This document shows positions 55,758 to 64,000 of a stretch of DNA of 64,000 bases, in pieces. Origin of the DNA: Paenibacillus xerothermodurans. GTDB taxonomy: Bacteria > Bacillota > Bacilli > Paenibacillales > NBRC-103111. A program made the translations under genes and the position numbers. The stretch lies in NCBI RefSeq assembly GCF_002220865.2, contig NZ_NHRJ02000002.1:1-64000 (forward strand). Direction: 5' to 3'. The notes under the pieces are model-generated. The model saw only the letters and a program-made list of their open reading frames with translations, had not been told where the DNA came from and did no database searches. Numbering within the stretch: position 1 is the first letter of the stretch; every line of letters starts with the position of its first letter.

Positions 55758-56069
55758 ATGATCAATGTGTTTCTCGACGATAAGCGGCGCGCACCTAAAG
55801 GTTTTCGTATTGTGAGGTCCGCCGCCGAATGTATCGAACTATTGCAAACACAGCAAATTCAAATCCTCTCTTTGGATTACAACCTTGGCGGGAACAAACC
55901 AACCGGGTACACAGTCGCCAAACATATGGTGCGACATAAATTGTTCCCCAAAAAAATCATCATTCACAGCCACAGTCCGCACGGGCGAATGCAAATGTAT
56001 AGGGTACTCTGCCGACATGCGCCGAAGCGCATTCCCATCCTGATTCGCCTGAGCGAGGGCAGCGTGTAA
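55758..56069 (+). CDS. Cyclic-phosphate processing receiver-like domain protein
   Basis: A 103-residue single-domain protein. It reads INVFLDDKRRAPKGFRIVRS, LSLDYNLGGNKPTGYTVAKH and PKKIIIHSHSPHGRMQMYRV. The DD pair, the central Asp in SLDYNLG and the HSHSP motif fit the small family of receiver-like domains annotated as cyclic-phosphate processing (cPPR). It may act on nucleotide or RNA 2',3'-cyclic phosphates, but this is a family label. AAAGGAG precedes the ATG. Confidence 0.75.
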   Translation: MINVFLDDKRRAPKGFRIVRSAAECIELLQTQQIQILSLDYNLGGNKPTGYTVAKHMVRHKLFPKKIIIHSHSPHGRMQMYRVLCRHAPKRIPILIRLSEGSV

Positions 56070-56089
56070 AGCATTGCACCTGAGCATTA

Positions 56090-56941
56090 TTAGATCATCA
56101 ATCCGTCGTAGGCAATCTCCACTGTAACGGGAGCATTGTTTGCGAAATATTGCTGCAGCCCGTCATAATCCAGTCCATCAGCGTGGTTGATGTGCGTCGC
56201 CAGGATCCTGGTATCCTGATTAATTGTCCCCTGCTGGAGCAGCGTTTCCAGCACCCTGATGAAACTGTATATGTCGAGGTGCTCGGCGCCGGGCGCAAGA
56301 GCGTGGGAGCCAAAAGTACATTCCATCACGAGCAGGTCCAAGGTGTGAGACTGCAATAAGCCGAACGTATCTTCAAAGTAATAACCGGTATCCACCGCGT
56401 AATACATCGTGCGTCCGTCTGGTAGAGTGATGAGATAATTGGCGGCCTGCTCATGTTCTCCGTGCCCCCTATGATTGCCTGGGAACGCCCGAACTTTCAT
56501 CCCGCCGATCACATATTCCTTTAGATAGTCTATTTCGACCAACTGCACTATCCCATTCTTTATCAAGGAAAGCTCGTGTTTGGTCATCCTTTCAAACGCC
56601 CATTTGTAGGCCGGGGATGTCAAGTAAATGCGCAACGGCTCTTCCCCTCTGTCTCGCGCCATCTGTCGGAGATTGAGCTGATTCACACAATAATGGTCTT
56701 CATGCGTATGCGTCACAATAATGTGTTTCAACGCATGCAGATTGATGCCGCATTTTAGCGCCTGAGCGAACGTATCCGGCCCATAATCGATGTGCACACG
56801 CTCGTTGAGCCTGAATGCGCTCCTCGTACGCACCTCCACGCCCCCCTTCCGGCGGGCATTCTCACAGATGCCGCATTGGCAGAACGGGTTCGGGATGCCT
56901 TCCGCCGCACCGGTGCCGAGAAAAGTCATACCATATTCCAT
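56090..56941 (-). CDS. MBL-fold metallohydrolase, PhnP-like
   Basis: A 283-residue metallo-beta-lactamase-fold phosphodiesterase. It has FLGTGAAEGIPNPFCQCGIC with a zinc-binding Cys pair like PhnP, the metal motif THTHEDHY, FPGNHRGHGEHE and VDTGYYFED. It would hydrolyse a cyclic or diester phosphate. It lies 18 bases after the ruined Gfo/Idh gene on the same strand and is the only intact survivor of that sugar operon. Start ATG at 56941; a GTG three codons upstream is also possible. Confidence 0.88.
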   Translation of the reverse strand: MEYGMTFLGTGAAEGIPNPFCQCGICENARRKGGVEVRTRSAFRLNERVHIDYGPDTFAQALKCGINLHALKHIIVTHTHEDHYCVNQLNLRQMARDRGEEPLRIYLTSPAYKWAFERMTKHELSLIKNGIVQLVEIDYLKEYVIGGMKVRAFPGNHRGHGEHEQAANYLITLPDGRTMYYAVDTGYYFEDTFGLLQSHTLDLLVMECTFGSHALAPGAEHLDIYSFIRVLETLLQQGTINQDTRILATHINHADGLDYDGLQQYFANNAPVTVEIAYDGLMI

Positions 56942-56959
56942 TACTCTCACCGCTCCTCT

Positions 56960-57391
56960 TTATAATTTCACTGCTTCCCCGGTCCTGGCAGACTCATAAA
57001 TCGCCATTATGATCTTGATCATGTCTACTCCATGCTCAGGCAGCAGGATGGGCTGAGTGCCATTTTGCACACAGTCTATGAAATGTTCAATGTGTTTACC
57101 GTGGGCCATAGCTTCCTGTTTTCCTTCGCCAGCCGCGGACGAATGTCGCATAATGTTCCTTCAATCTCTGTGAATAGCTTCAGATCTTCGTGTTTAAAAC
57201 TCACGCCGGCTTTGGAGCCTCGCAACTCTAAGGAGCTGGCTTCTTCTTCTATGTTCGAAGCCCAGCTGAACTCGATTTGCAGTGTCGCGCCGTTCCCAAA
57301 CCGGATAAAACCGGTGGCCAAATCCTCTACATCGAATGTACCGGCCTCCTGCTTGTCTCCAAACATACTATGCACTGAATCCGAGATACCC
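56960..57391 (-). pseudogene. Gfo/Idh/MocA oxidoreductase, C-terminal half
   Basis: From the left breakpoint the minus strand reads KFADSGISDSVHSMFGDKQE, AGTFDVEDLATGFIRFGNGA and SSLELRGSKAGVSFKHEDLK. After a one-base shift near 57128 it goes on GEGKQEAMAHGKHIEHFIDC to a stop at 56960. This is the substrate-binding half of a Gfo/Idh dehydrogenase. The N-terminal half is not upstream but lies inverted at 58217-58705. Confidence 0.85.
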
Positions 57392-57464
57392 GAATCCGCG
57401 AATTTGCACCCACTTTTTTATGCCGCACGTGATAGGATCGGTGATTCGCCTGCCTGATCACGCC

Positions 57465-57878
57465 TTCTGATCGATTATTCTTGTTGCCGTCTGGCATTCG
57501 GCCGGTTATTTTATGGTGATTTACTTGGCTGCGCTGCAGAGAGTTCCCAAGGATTCGCTTGAGGCTGCGGAAATCGATGGGGCGGGCCGCTGAAGGCGAT
57601 TCTGGAGTGTGGTTTTGCCGTTAATTCGGCCAGCCATGACGGTGTGCCTGTTCTTAGCTATTTCAGGTGGCTTAAAAGGCTTCGATCTGAACTTCGCTTT
57701 AACGAAAGGCGGTCCGTTCGGGACGACGGAATCTATTGCTTTACAAATCTATCAAGATGCATTCACGAAAAACTTGTTTTCCTACGCGTCGGCGAAAGCG
57801 GTGTTATTTTTCCTTGTGCTGGCCTGTATAACACTGGTTCAGGTCGCGTGGATGAAACGCAGGGAGGTAGAAATGTGA
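57465..57878 (+). pseudogene. Sugar ABC permease (MalF type), C-terminal part, inverted
   Basis: In two frames the plus strand reads SIILVAVWHSAGYFMVIYLA ALQRVPKDSLEAAEIDGAG, then after a lesion near 57590 VVLPLIRPAMTVCLFLAISG, NFALTKGGPFGTTESIALQI and a final helix to a stop at 57878. It is the distal half of a permease whose N-terminal part is at 60196-60425 on the other strand. Confidence 0.8.
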
Positions 57879-57882
57879 ACCC

Positions 57883-58180
57883 ATGAAACGGTACGATGCG
57901 AGCAAATGGATACTTGAATTGTCACTGATTGTGCTGGCGATCCTTTTTATGCTTCCGCTGTATATCACTTTCGTAAGCGGTTTTAAAACCTACAACGAAA
58001 TTCTTACCTCAACGTTAGCGCTGCCGCAGCAGCTGCAATTTGATAATTTTGGAATACAGCAGTGAATGGCATCTGGCGCTCGCCGCTCTCACCCTGGCGG
58101 TGATACCGATTATTCTCTTTTTCTTGTTTATGCAAAAATACGTCATTCAGGGTATCACGGCGGGCGCTGTAAAAGGCTGA
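57883..58180 (+). pseudogene. Sugar ABC permease (MalG type) with internal deletion, inverted
   Basis: The first 60 codons give MKRYDASKWILELSLIVLAI, LFMLPLYITFVSGFKTYNEI and end at a TGA. In another frame [20 protein letters not shown] and [15 protein letters not shown] follow, the end of such a permease. About 200 residues in between, including the EAA loop, are gone. Confidence 0.8.
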
Positions 58181-58216
58181 AGTTGATTATACAATCCAAC
58201 ATAAGGAGAGAGCGTA

Positions 58217-58705
58217 GTGCGAAGGTTGAAGCTGGGAGTTATCGGCACAGGCAATATTTTAGCGACATCGATCTCGTAGATATCTGCACAGATAATCTTG
58301 ACCATTCCAGGATTGCTATTGCCGCCCTTGCGGCAGGGAAACACGTCTTCTGTGAGAAGCCGTGATGCCGTGAATGTAGAAGAAGCGGAAAAAATGGCAG
58401 AGGCTGCAAAAAACAGCGGAAAGGTTCTTATGACCATGAGAAACAATCGCTTCCGTCACGCTTCCCAGTTTCTGAAACAGTATATTGACTCGGGTCGAAT
58501 GGGAGACATTTACACCGGACGGTGCGGGTGGATCCGCCGGCGAGGGATACCGGGCAAAGGCGGGCGGTTTACAAACAAATCGTTATCCGGCGGAGGCCCT
58601 TTGATTGATCTGGGTGTCCACTTTATCGATTTGGCCGTTTGGCTGATCGGTAACCCTAAGCCTGTGTCCGTTACCGGAGCCACTTACTGCGCAGCAAATT
58701 TCGTG
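58217..58705 (+). pseudogene. Gfo/Idh/MocA oxidoreductase, N-terminal half, inverted
   Basis: AAGGAGAG precedes GTG at 58217; the frame reads [14 protein letters not shown], then after an internal loss [33 protein letters not shown], and in another frame [40 protein letters not shown] and PKPVSVTGATYC. It stops making sense at about 58700, exactly where the other half at 57391 would continue (KFADSG). So both are halves of one gene. Confidence 0.85.
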
Positions 58706-58922
58706 TTTTTAACGTTACGTTAGGCGCAAGTGCAAGCTGAAAGCCGGACAGATTAAGCAAAACGGTAGTACGGCAATATAGGACGGGATTGCCTGTCCAG
58801 GACTTGCCGCATATAACGACCGTATCTCAGAAAAGGAAAAGGATGCCTCCCTTGTGCGTACGTCTGCGGCATTCTAAGCAGCAGCAGTAGGCACAATATC
58901 TCATATTACAATTTAAAAATCA

Positions 58923-59434
58923 TCACCGAACGTTGATACATTTTTCCTTCAAAAAAGCTTTTATATCAGCTATAGTGTATTCATTATAATGCAGCAATGA
59001 TGCAACTAACGCTGCGTCAACATTCCCTTGTTCAAATACCTCTCTTATGTGGTCTAAGGTTCCTGCGCCACCTGAAGCTATAACTGGGATCTTCACTGCT
59101 GCCGAAAGTATCTGCATCAGTTTAATGTCATATCCGTTTTTCATACCATCCCTATCTATGCTCGTGCAAATTATTTCATCCCCCCGATAACGGAGAAAGG
59201 CACATACACTTGTTCAGCAACTCGCTGAATCCAGTCGTATTTAACTTCATCATTTTTTAAAGACGCAGTTGTGTCTAAATAGATTAACTCATCCGCTCCT
59301 GCTTCTGCATACGTTCGACCAAGAACCGCGGGGTCACCGATTATCGTAGGATTTCTAAATTGTACGTACTTCACAGCTTTGTCATTTAAAACATCAATTG
59401 CTGGTATTATTCTTTTTCTTAACAGCATCTTCAC
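58923..59434 (-). pseudogene. hisF: Imidazole glycerol phosphate synthase subunit HisF, internally deleted
   Basis: The N-terminal part reads MLLRKRIIPAIDVLNDKAVK, DPAVLGRTYAEAGADELIYL and VPFSVIGGM; then, without the middle 75-80 residues, a shifted frame gives EIICTSIDRDGMKNGYDIKL, IPVIASGGAGTLDHIREVFE and ends at 58923. The missing piece contains barrel strands needed for the active site. It follows hisH by 23 bases and so was the second gene of a hisH-hisF pair. Confidence 0.85.
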
Positions 59435-59457
59435 CTACTTTTTTATCCAACATTTAA

Positions 59458-60057
59458 TCACAAATGCACGCAATAATTTTCAAGTAACGCTATCCCGATC
59501 TCTCCACTTTTTTCTGGATGAAACTGTACCCCAATGACATTTTCCTTTGCGATTACACTCGCAAACTCCCTTCCATATTGCGTGTAGCCTACAGCTTGAG
59601 ATGTCTCTTGTGTTGTTACATAAAAACAATGTATAAAATAAAAATCGGAATTGTCTGGAATCCCCCTAAATACAGGATGTGTAACAGCTTGCTTAACTTG
59701 ATTCCATCCCATATGTGGTACTTTCAGATTTTGATTAAAAGGCGAAACATTTCCTTTAATGACACCTAAGCACCCTGTGTCTCCCTCATCACTATAATCA
59801 AGCAACAATTGCATTCCTAAACAGATACCAAGAAAAGGGACCTTAGAGTTAATGTAATCCTTAATTGAAATGGAAAATCCTATATTATTGAGTAGCTCCA
59901 TCGTTTTTTTTGCATTACCTACTCCGGGAAAAATGATTTTGTCTATACCAATAAACTCACTCAATTCCGAGATTATCTTCGTTTTTACACCGAATCTGTT
60001 GACAGCTTTTACAACACTATGCAGATTGCCAGCACCATAGTCTATTATCCCGATCAT
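59458..60057 (-). CDS. hisH: Imidazole glycerol phosphate synthase glutaminase subunit
   Basis: A 199-residue class I glutaminase that supplies ammonia to HisF. The catalytic Cys79 is in FLGICLGMQLLL, and His180 and Glu182 in QFHPEKS. The N-terminal MIGIIDYGAGNLHSV is typical. Composition is clearly more AT-rich than the neighbours. With its partner hisF deleted it can have no role here; a full his operon is not seen. Such stand-alone hisHF pairs also occur in surface polysaccharide loci for amidino-sugars. Confidence 0.9.
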   Translation of the reverse strand: MIGIIDYGAGNLHSVVKAVNRFGVKTKIISELSEFIGIDKIIFPGVGNAKKTMELLNNIGFSISIKDYINSKVPFLGICLGMQLLLDYSDEGDTGCLGVIKGNVSPFNQNLKVPHMGWNQVKQAVTHPVFRGIPDNSDFYFIHCFYVTTQETSQAVGYTQYGREFASVIAKENVIGVQFHPEKSGEIGIALLENYCVHL

Positions 60058-60195
60058 AACAAATTATACCCCCAGCAAAAGTAACTCATAGTTATCAATA
60101 TTCTTGTACCACCAGTAGTGATATCTTATGTAGTCGAATCTAATTATAGCCCAGGCCTTGGTGATCTATCACTGATTAGCGTATAGAGGAAACAC

Positions 60196-60425
60196 TTACT
60201 TCACAGTAAACACAAAGGACTTGAAAAAATTTTTATCTTCCAAAATCCGTCTATAGTTGTCCCAACCTGCCCAGGCAATGGTGCTGCTGATTCCGTCCCA
60301 GTCTTCAAAGGAATACACGGACAGCCCCAAGAAACGGCACAAACACGGTGACCGTGAAAAAAATAACCGCCGGCGCGACAAATACTGTGTAAGTAAGGAT
60401 CGACTTATACTCCGTCTCATTTCAC
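60196..60425 (-). pseudogene. Sugar ABC permease (MalF type), N-terminal part
   Basis: In two frames the minus strand reads a first hydrophobic helix, then FLGLSVYSFEDWDGISSTIA WAGWDNYRRILEDKNFFKSF, ending at 60196. The rest of the protein is at 57465-57878 in inverted orientation, with the hisHF block between them. Confidence 0.75.
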
Positions 60426-60435
60426 TCAGCCCTTC

Positions 60436-60545
60436 CTACCGTCGACGCCGGCATCCCAGATGGTTTTGGAGTTCCTCCACTACCTGCTCTCTGTTCATTT
60501 GGCCTGCCGCATAAGCTTGCAGCGGTTTCCAAAACTCTTGACTGA
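60436..60545 (-). pseudogene. ABC transporter solute-binding protein, C-terminal end
   Basis: The minus strand reads QEFWKPLQAYAAGQMNREQV VEELQNHLG with a stop at 60436, the usual end of sugar-binding lipoproteins. It lies just before the permease N-terminus, in the correct operon order. The rest of the gene is missing. Confidence 0.6.
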
Positions 60546-60557
60546 ATCCTGCAGACA

Positions 60558-60785
60558 TGCGGAATCACCATTGTCACTAACAGCATAGACATAGCCTACA
60601 GGTGCATGCAAAGAGAAGATGTGGAGGTTTACGTGTGCGGAGGAGCCAGGCCGGAGGCGAATTCTAAAACAGGACTCGTCGGCCCGCTGGCGGAACAACT
60701 GATTTCACAATTACGGGCAAACATCAGCTTTATCGGTACTCAGGGAATTGAATTGCGCGTGGACCGATTGCAGCGGGCTTGCCCG
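60558..60785 (+). pseudogene. DeoR-family regulator, internal fragment
   Basis: The plus strand reads CGITIVTNSIDIAYRCMQRE, DVEVYVCGGARPEANSKTGL and VGPLAEQLISQLRANISFIG TQGIEL. This is the middle of the DeoR sugar-phosphate sensor domain. The helix-turn-helix and C-terminus are missing. It abuts the binding-protein fragment on the other strand, so a junction lies near 60550. Confidence 0.75.
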
Positions 60786-60806
60786 CTCGCGCCAGCCTCG
60801 GTCTGC

Positions 60807-61256
60807 TCAAATGTGCAGAACCATCTCATCCGTACCTTGAAAGCCTAATGATTCATACAATCGACGCGCATGGTGGCTGGCGAGCAATCTGACCGTTTGA
60901 ATGTCTTGCTCGGCCAACCAACGCAGAACAGCCTTAGTTGCAGCTCTCGCGCAGCCCTGCCGGCGGAAATCTTGCAGCACATACACATCACCAACAAAAC
61001 CATATCTACGATTTTTGTAAAAGCAATAAGGAATGTCCGCTTTAATAAACCCACCGGCACAGGCTGTTATCCGGTCGTTGGCTTCCACAATGTAATGCAG
61101 GGCTTCTCCGTTCGAGTACAGCGTTCGATAGGTATCGATTACTTCACTAATGAAGTCGTCGATAAGTAAGTGTGCCATATCTACTTCCACAAACATGTTA
61201 TATTTGAATTGTGCAATGATCGGAATTTCACTGACATCCGCTGGTCTGCAAATCAT
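60807..61256 (-). CDS. GNAT family N-acetyltransferase
   Basis: A 149-residue single-domain acetyltransferase. It has the long first helix AHLLIDDFISEVIDTYRTLY, GFVGDVYVLQDFRRQGCARA ATKAVLRWL containing the acetyl-CoA loop, and YESLGFQGTDEMVL near the end. The substrate is unknown. It appears intact, next to pseudogenes on one side. Confidence 0.85.
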   Translation of the reverse strand: MICRPADVSEIPIIAQFKYNMFVEVDMAHLLIDDFISEVIDTYRTLYSNGEALHYIVEANDRITACAGGFIKADIPYCFYKNRRYGFVGDVYVLQDFRRQGCARAATKAVLRWLAEQDIQTVRLLASHHARRLYESLGFQGTDEMVLHI

Positions 61257-61488
61257 ATTTTCGCTCCCCCCGTCATTCGGCGGCCTTCGGGTTCACTTGG
61301 CTCACGCATGGAAACCTGCCGCCCCGTCCTGCCTTCTCTCTAACTTCACATATTCTGCTTGGTTCCTTAATTTTCCTGCCAACACCCGTGATTGTGCCTT
61401 TTGCGTAGATGGCTCCCATGCCAGATTTCGACAAAATGTGCACGCTGTGATAGAATAATGCTTATTTTTTAAGGGAGTTGCAGTATCA

Positions 61489-62583
61489 ATGATGGTAGAG
61501 TGGTTAATGCAGTTTTATGATCGGGTTAGATGGACGGATTTGTTCATCTCTGTCGGCATCATGTTGATTTTCCTGCTGTTTCGTAAACTGTTCACCAGAT
61601 ACGTAATTGCGCTGATAGTGGACAAATTCTCCAAATCGAAGCATGTCGTTTTGTGGGCAACAGCTTTTGAAAAGCCGATTCGCGGCTTGTTCGTCCTGGT
61701 AGGTGCCTACCTGGCAATTACATATTTCATGCCGCCACAGTGGTGGGCCATGGTTTACGTAGACCGGATCTGCCGTAGTTTGGGTATCATTTTCGCGGGC
61801 TGGGGAATTTACAATGTATCTGCCGCCTCGTCCGCGCTTCTTGAAGGCATTAGCAAAAGATTCGGTTTGGATGACTCGAGTATGATGATCCCGTTTCTGT
61901 CGAAAGCATTGCGTTTCATTATCATAGTTCTGATCATCACAGCAGTCGGCTCGGAATGGGGTTTCAGCGTGAACGGTTTAGTCGCGGGAATGGGGCTCGG
62001 CAGTCTAGCCATTGCTTTAGCCGCTAAGGATACGCTGGGAAACATTCTCGGAGGTATTGTGATTATCTTAGAAAAACCTTTCTCTAAGGGCGATTGGATT
62101 ATGACGCCCAGCGCGGAAGGCATTGTCGAAGACATCACGTTCCGGAGTACCACAATTCGAACGTTCGCTGATTCTATCGTGACGGTGCCCAACGCCACCT
62201 TGGCCGATCACGCAATCACCAACTGGAGCAAAATGGGAAAGAGGCGTATCTCCTTCACCCTGGGTGTGGCATTGAATACCGAGCGAGATCGGTTAGCCAA
62301 TGCGGTTGAACGGCTGGAACTGATGTTAAATTTGCATGACAAAGTGGACCAGGACACCGTTCTGGTTAAATTCAACGAGTTTAATGAGAATCACTTAGGC
62401 ATTCTCTTTTATTTTTTCACAAAGACGACCGTCTGGTCCGAACATCTGGCCGTGCACCAGGAAATAAATCTAGCAATATTGGAAATATTGGAGGAAGAAG
62501 GGGTAGAGTTAGCCTATCATTCGCAGCGCATCTTGGTCGAAGAGGCCGGCTTCAACCAGGTCAAGCGTTACTCGCAGGTGTAA
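61489..62583 (+). CDS. MscS-family mechanosensitive ion channel
   Basis: A 364-residue membrane protein with four or five membrane helices. The pore helix is recognisable as VNGLVAGMGLGSLAIALAAK DTLGNILGGI, followed by the beta domain FSKGDWIMTPSAEGIVEDIT FRSTTIRTFADSIVTVPNA. It opens when membrane tension rises and protects against osmotic downshock. AAGGGAG precedes the ATG. It is a single gene followed by a hairpin. Confidence 0.95.
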   Translation: MMVEWLMQFYDRVRWTDLFISVGIMLIFLLFRKLFTRYVIALIVDKFSKSKHVVLWATAFEKPIRGLFVLVGAYLAITYFMPPQWWAMVYVDRICRSLGIIFAGWGIYNVSAASSALLEGISKRFGLDDSSMMIPFLSKALRFIIIVLIITAVGSEWGFSVNGLVAGMGLGSLAIALAAKDTLGNILGGIVIILEKPFSKGDWIMTPSAEGIVEDITFRSTTIRTFADSIVTVPNATLADHAITNWSKMGKRRISFTLGVALNTERDRLANAVERLELMLNLHDKVDQDTVLVKFNEFNENHLGILFYFFTKTTVWSEHLAVHQEINLAILEILEEEGVELAYHSQRILVEEAGFNQVKRYSQV

Positions 62584-62600
62584 GTTGCTTGGTGTAGAGA

Positions 62601-62625
62601 GCAGCCCAGAGCCGATCTGGGCTGC
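62601..62625 (+). terminator. Hairpin after the mscS gene
   Basis: GCAGCCCAGA-GCCGA-TCTGGGCTGC is a perfect ten-pair stem 17 bases after the stop; the T-run is weak (CCAATAATT). Confidence 0.65.
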
Positions 62626-62729
62626 CCAATAATTCCGCGGTGCCCGCCTCTTCACCGGAGCACACAAAGGCCCTCCGCGCCAGGCAGCCTTATCGTCACA
62701 TCTTGGAAGCTCACGAAACTCCCCCTGCT

Positions 62730-63128
62730 TTACGGCTGTTCATCGATGTACGCCTGATATTGTTCACTGTCCATAAGGTTGGCAATCTCAGCCTGCGCCG
62801 CCTCCGTACACTCGATCTCCACCATCCAGCCCAGGTGATAGGGTTGTTCATTGACTAGTTCCGGCTGATCAATCAGCACGGCGTTGACTTTCGTCACCGT
62901 GCCCGACACAGGTGCGATCAGGTCGGACACTGTTTTCACGGATTCTATTGTGCCTATATTTTGTCCCGCATGTATTGCGGCTCCAACTTCGGGAAGTTCG
63001 ATGAAAACGACATCCCCTAGCTGGCACTGTGCAAAATCGCTGATACCCACGCGCACAGTCCGGGGATCCAGCATCTGCATCCACTCATGATCCTCGCTGT
63101 ACAACAGTCCCTCTCGCACTTCGCTCAT
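62730..63128 (-). CDS. gcvH: Glycine cleavage system H protein
   Basis: A 132-residue lipoyl carrier that shuttles the aminomethyl group among the P, T and L proteins. The lipoylated Lys65 lies in GTIESVKTVSDLIAPVSG. AGGAGGTGA precedes the ATG at 63128; a longer frame has no support. It is read away from gcvT, so it is not under the glycine riboswitch at 63328. It stands alone. Confidence 0.95.
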   Translation of the reverse strand: MSEVREGLLYSEDHEWMQMLDPRTVRVGISDFAQCQLGDVVFIELPEVGAAIHAGQNIGTIESVKTVSDLIAPVSGTVTKVNAVLIDQPELVNEQPYHLGWMVEIECTEAAQAEIANLMDSEQYQAYIDEQP

Positions 63129-63327
63129 ATTGATTTCACCTCCTAAGATCCGCATGAGCCAACCAGGAAAGCTGATGAGTGCAGCCGTGATTTTAGCATA
63201 AGTAAGGACAATCCTTTGCGTCAATATGCCTAACATAACAGCTAAGTTGGCTCAAATGTCCATTGACATATTTCCTTATTTTAGGAAATAATCATAAATA
63301 AACAACACAATACATTTAGTGAATGAT

Positions 63328-63512
63328 GGCGATGAGAGAGATTACTTGACATTAAAGTAACGCCGAAGGGGTAAGCCGCCAGGTGAAACTCTCAGGCAAA
63401 AGGACCGTCGCCGGACACACCTCTGGAGAGTGCCCGTGCGGGCCGCCGAAGGAGCAACTCATGCTATCGTGGCATCAGGGAACTCTCAGGTACAAAGGAC
63501 AGAGGAAAGAAA
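63328..63512 (+). promoter_or_regulatory. Tandem glycine riboswitch
   Basis: Two glycine aptamers in a row: the first from GCGATGAGAGAG through GCCGAAGGGG, GTGAAACTCTCAGGCAAAAGGACCG-like core (split here), and the second from TGCGGGCCGCCGAAGGAGCA to GGGAACTCTCAGGTACAAAG. The repeated CCGAAGG and ACTCTCAGG motifs are diagnostic. Glycine binding turns on the downstream glycine cleavage genes. Confidence 0.95.
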
Positions 63513-63562
63513 CTGAGGATGCTGACACAAGGGCAACCGACTTCTTTCCTCTGTCCTTTTTA
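63497..63562 (+). terminator. Expression-platform terminator of the glycine riboswitch
   Basis: GGACAGAGGAAAGAA pairs with TTCTTTCCTCTGTCC, followed by TTTTT. The 5' arm overlaps the end of the second aptamer, which allows switching. Confidence 0.9.
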
Positions 63563-63608
63563 TGTTTTTCACAACCAACACTGTTAAACAAACGAGGTGA
63601 TTGCAGCT

Positions 63609-64000
63609 ATGGCTAACTTAAAGCGGACACCGCTGTTCCCGCTGTATGCCGGACATAATACCGTCCGGTGCATTGACTTCGGAGGTTGGGCACTTCCCGT
63701 GCAATTCAGCAGCATTCAAAAGGAACACGAGGCCGTTCGGCAGCGAGCAGGGTTGTTTGACGTATCGCACATGGGCGAAGTGCTGGTGACGGGCGTCTTC
63801 GCCGAGAAATATCTGCAGCAGCTGACCACCAACGACGTCGGCAAGCTGCAAGACGGCCGCGCGCAATACAGCCTCATGTGTTACCCTGACGGCGGAGTGG
63901 TTGACGACCTGTTGGTGTACCGTTTGACCGCAGACCAGTACATGCTTGTCATTAACGCGTCCAACATTGACAAGGATATTCAGTGGATGCGCCTTCACTT
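63609..64000 (+). CDS. gcvT: Aminomethyltransferase (glycine cleavage T protein), truncated by window end
   Basis: The first 130 codons are present: [20 protein letters not shown] then [31 protein letters not shown] and [20 protein letters not shown]. This is the folate-binding N-terminal domain. It transfers a methylene group from the H protein to tetrahydrofolate. GAGGTGATTGCAGCT precedes the ATG. It is controlled by the tandem glycine riboswitch just upstream. Confidence 0.96.
   Translation, partial: MANLKRTPLFPLYAGHNTVRCIDFGGWALPVQFSSIQKEHEAVRQRAGLFDVSHMGEVLVTGVFAEKYLQQLTTNDVGKLQDGRAQYSLMCYPDGGVVDDLLVYRLTADQYMLVINASNIDKDIQWMRLH

Overview
The window looks like the chromosome of a low-to-moderate GC, spore-forming Bacillales bacterium, probably Paenibacillaceae or a close relative. 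Signs of this are strong AGGAGG-type ribosome binding sites with frequent TTG starts, two YjcZ-type tiny membrane proteins, a T-box leader, a tandem glycine riboswitch, a BlaR1/BlaI-regulated lipoprotein penicillinase, LplABC-like sugar transporters and a 19-gene tRNA array. No species name can be given from sequence alone.

Layout. 1-9.7 kb is a pseudogene-rich stretch: an IS256-type transposase end, a VanR-like response regulator, a matrixin-like zinc protease, a serine resolvase, an ADP-ribosylglycohydrolase end and a YkvI-like membrane protein are all broken, while a few genes between them (GNAT, histidine phosphatase, zinc-dependent phospholipase C family, two secreted or hydrophilic proteins) are intact. 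9.7-13.8 kb is an intact glpF-glpK-glpD operon, with a glpQ-like phosphodiesterase at 17.4-18.5 kb. 13.9-17.4 kb holds a broken pyruvate-oxidase-like gene and a decaying glycerate/tartronate semialdehyde set around an intact KdgT-type permease. 18.7-29.8 kb is mixed: an OYE-family reductase with a TetR-type palindrome upstream, stress and HD proteins, a frameshifted cyclic-nucleotide phosphodiesterase, a MerR-SRPBCC pair, a T-box-controlled methyltransferase and an SPL-family radical SAM protein. 30.1-35.4 kb holds a broken P450 and the bla-blaR1-blaI system with clear operators. 35.5-38.3 kb carries a TOMM-type C/D-fusion YcaO cyclodehydratase facing two Cys/Gly-rich YjcZ peptides. 38.3-39.2 kb is csoR-copZ. 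39.6-52.3 kb is two adjacent sugar ABC transporter operons with a PHP hydrolase, a Gfo/Idh dehydrogenase, a sugar isomerase and a GntR/LacI regulator. 53.1-54.8 kb is the tRNA array, with three damaged members. 56.9-60.8 kb is a wrecked third sugar operon that has suffered a small inversion and carries hisH and a deleted hisF. 60.8-64 kb returns to intact genes, ending in gcvH and a riboswitch-controlled gcvT cut by the window edge.

The most interesting items are: (i) the orphan YcaO cyclodehydratase, with an in-frame penta-cysteine reading frame immediately after its stop codon and Cys-Gly-Gly peptides encoded divergently next to it; (ii) a Gfo/Idh gene split into oppositely oriented halves, explained exactly by one 1.3 kb inversion; (iii) a T-box leader in front of a methyltransferase; (iv) broken tRNAs in an otherwise normal array; and (v) the blockwise pattern of gene decay, which should be tested against assembly error before it is taken as biology.
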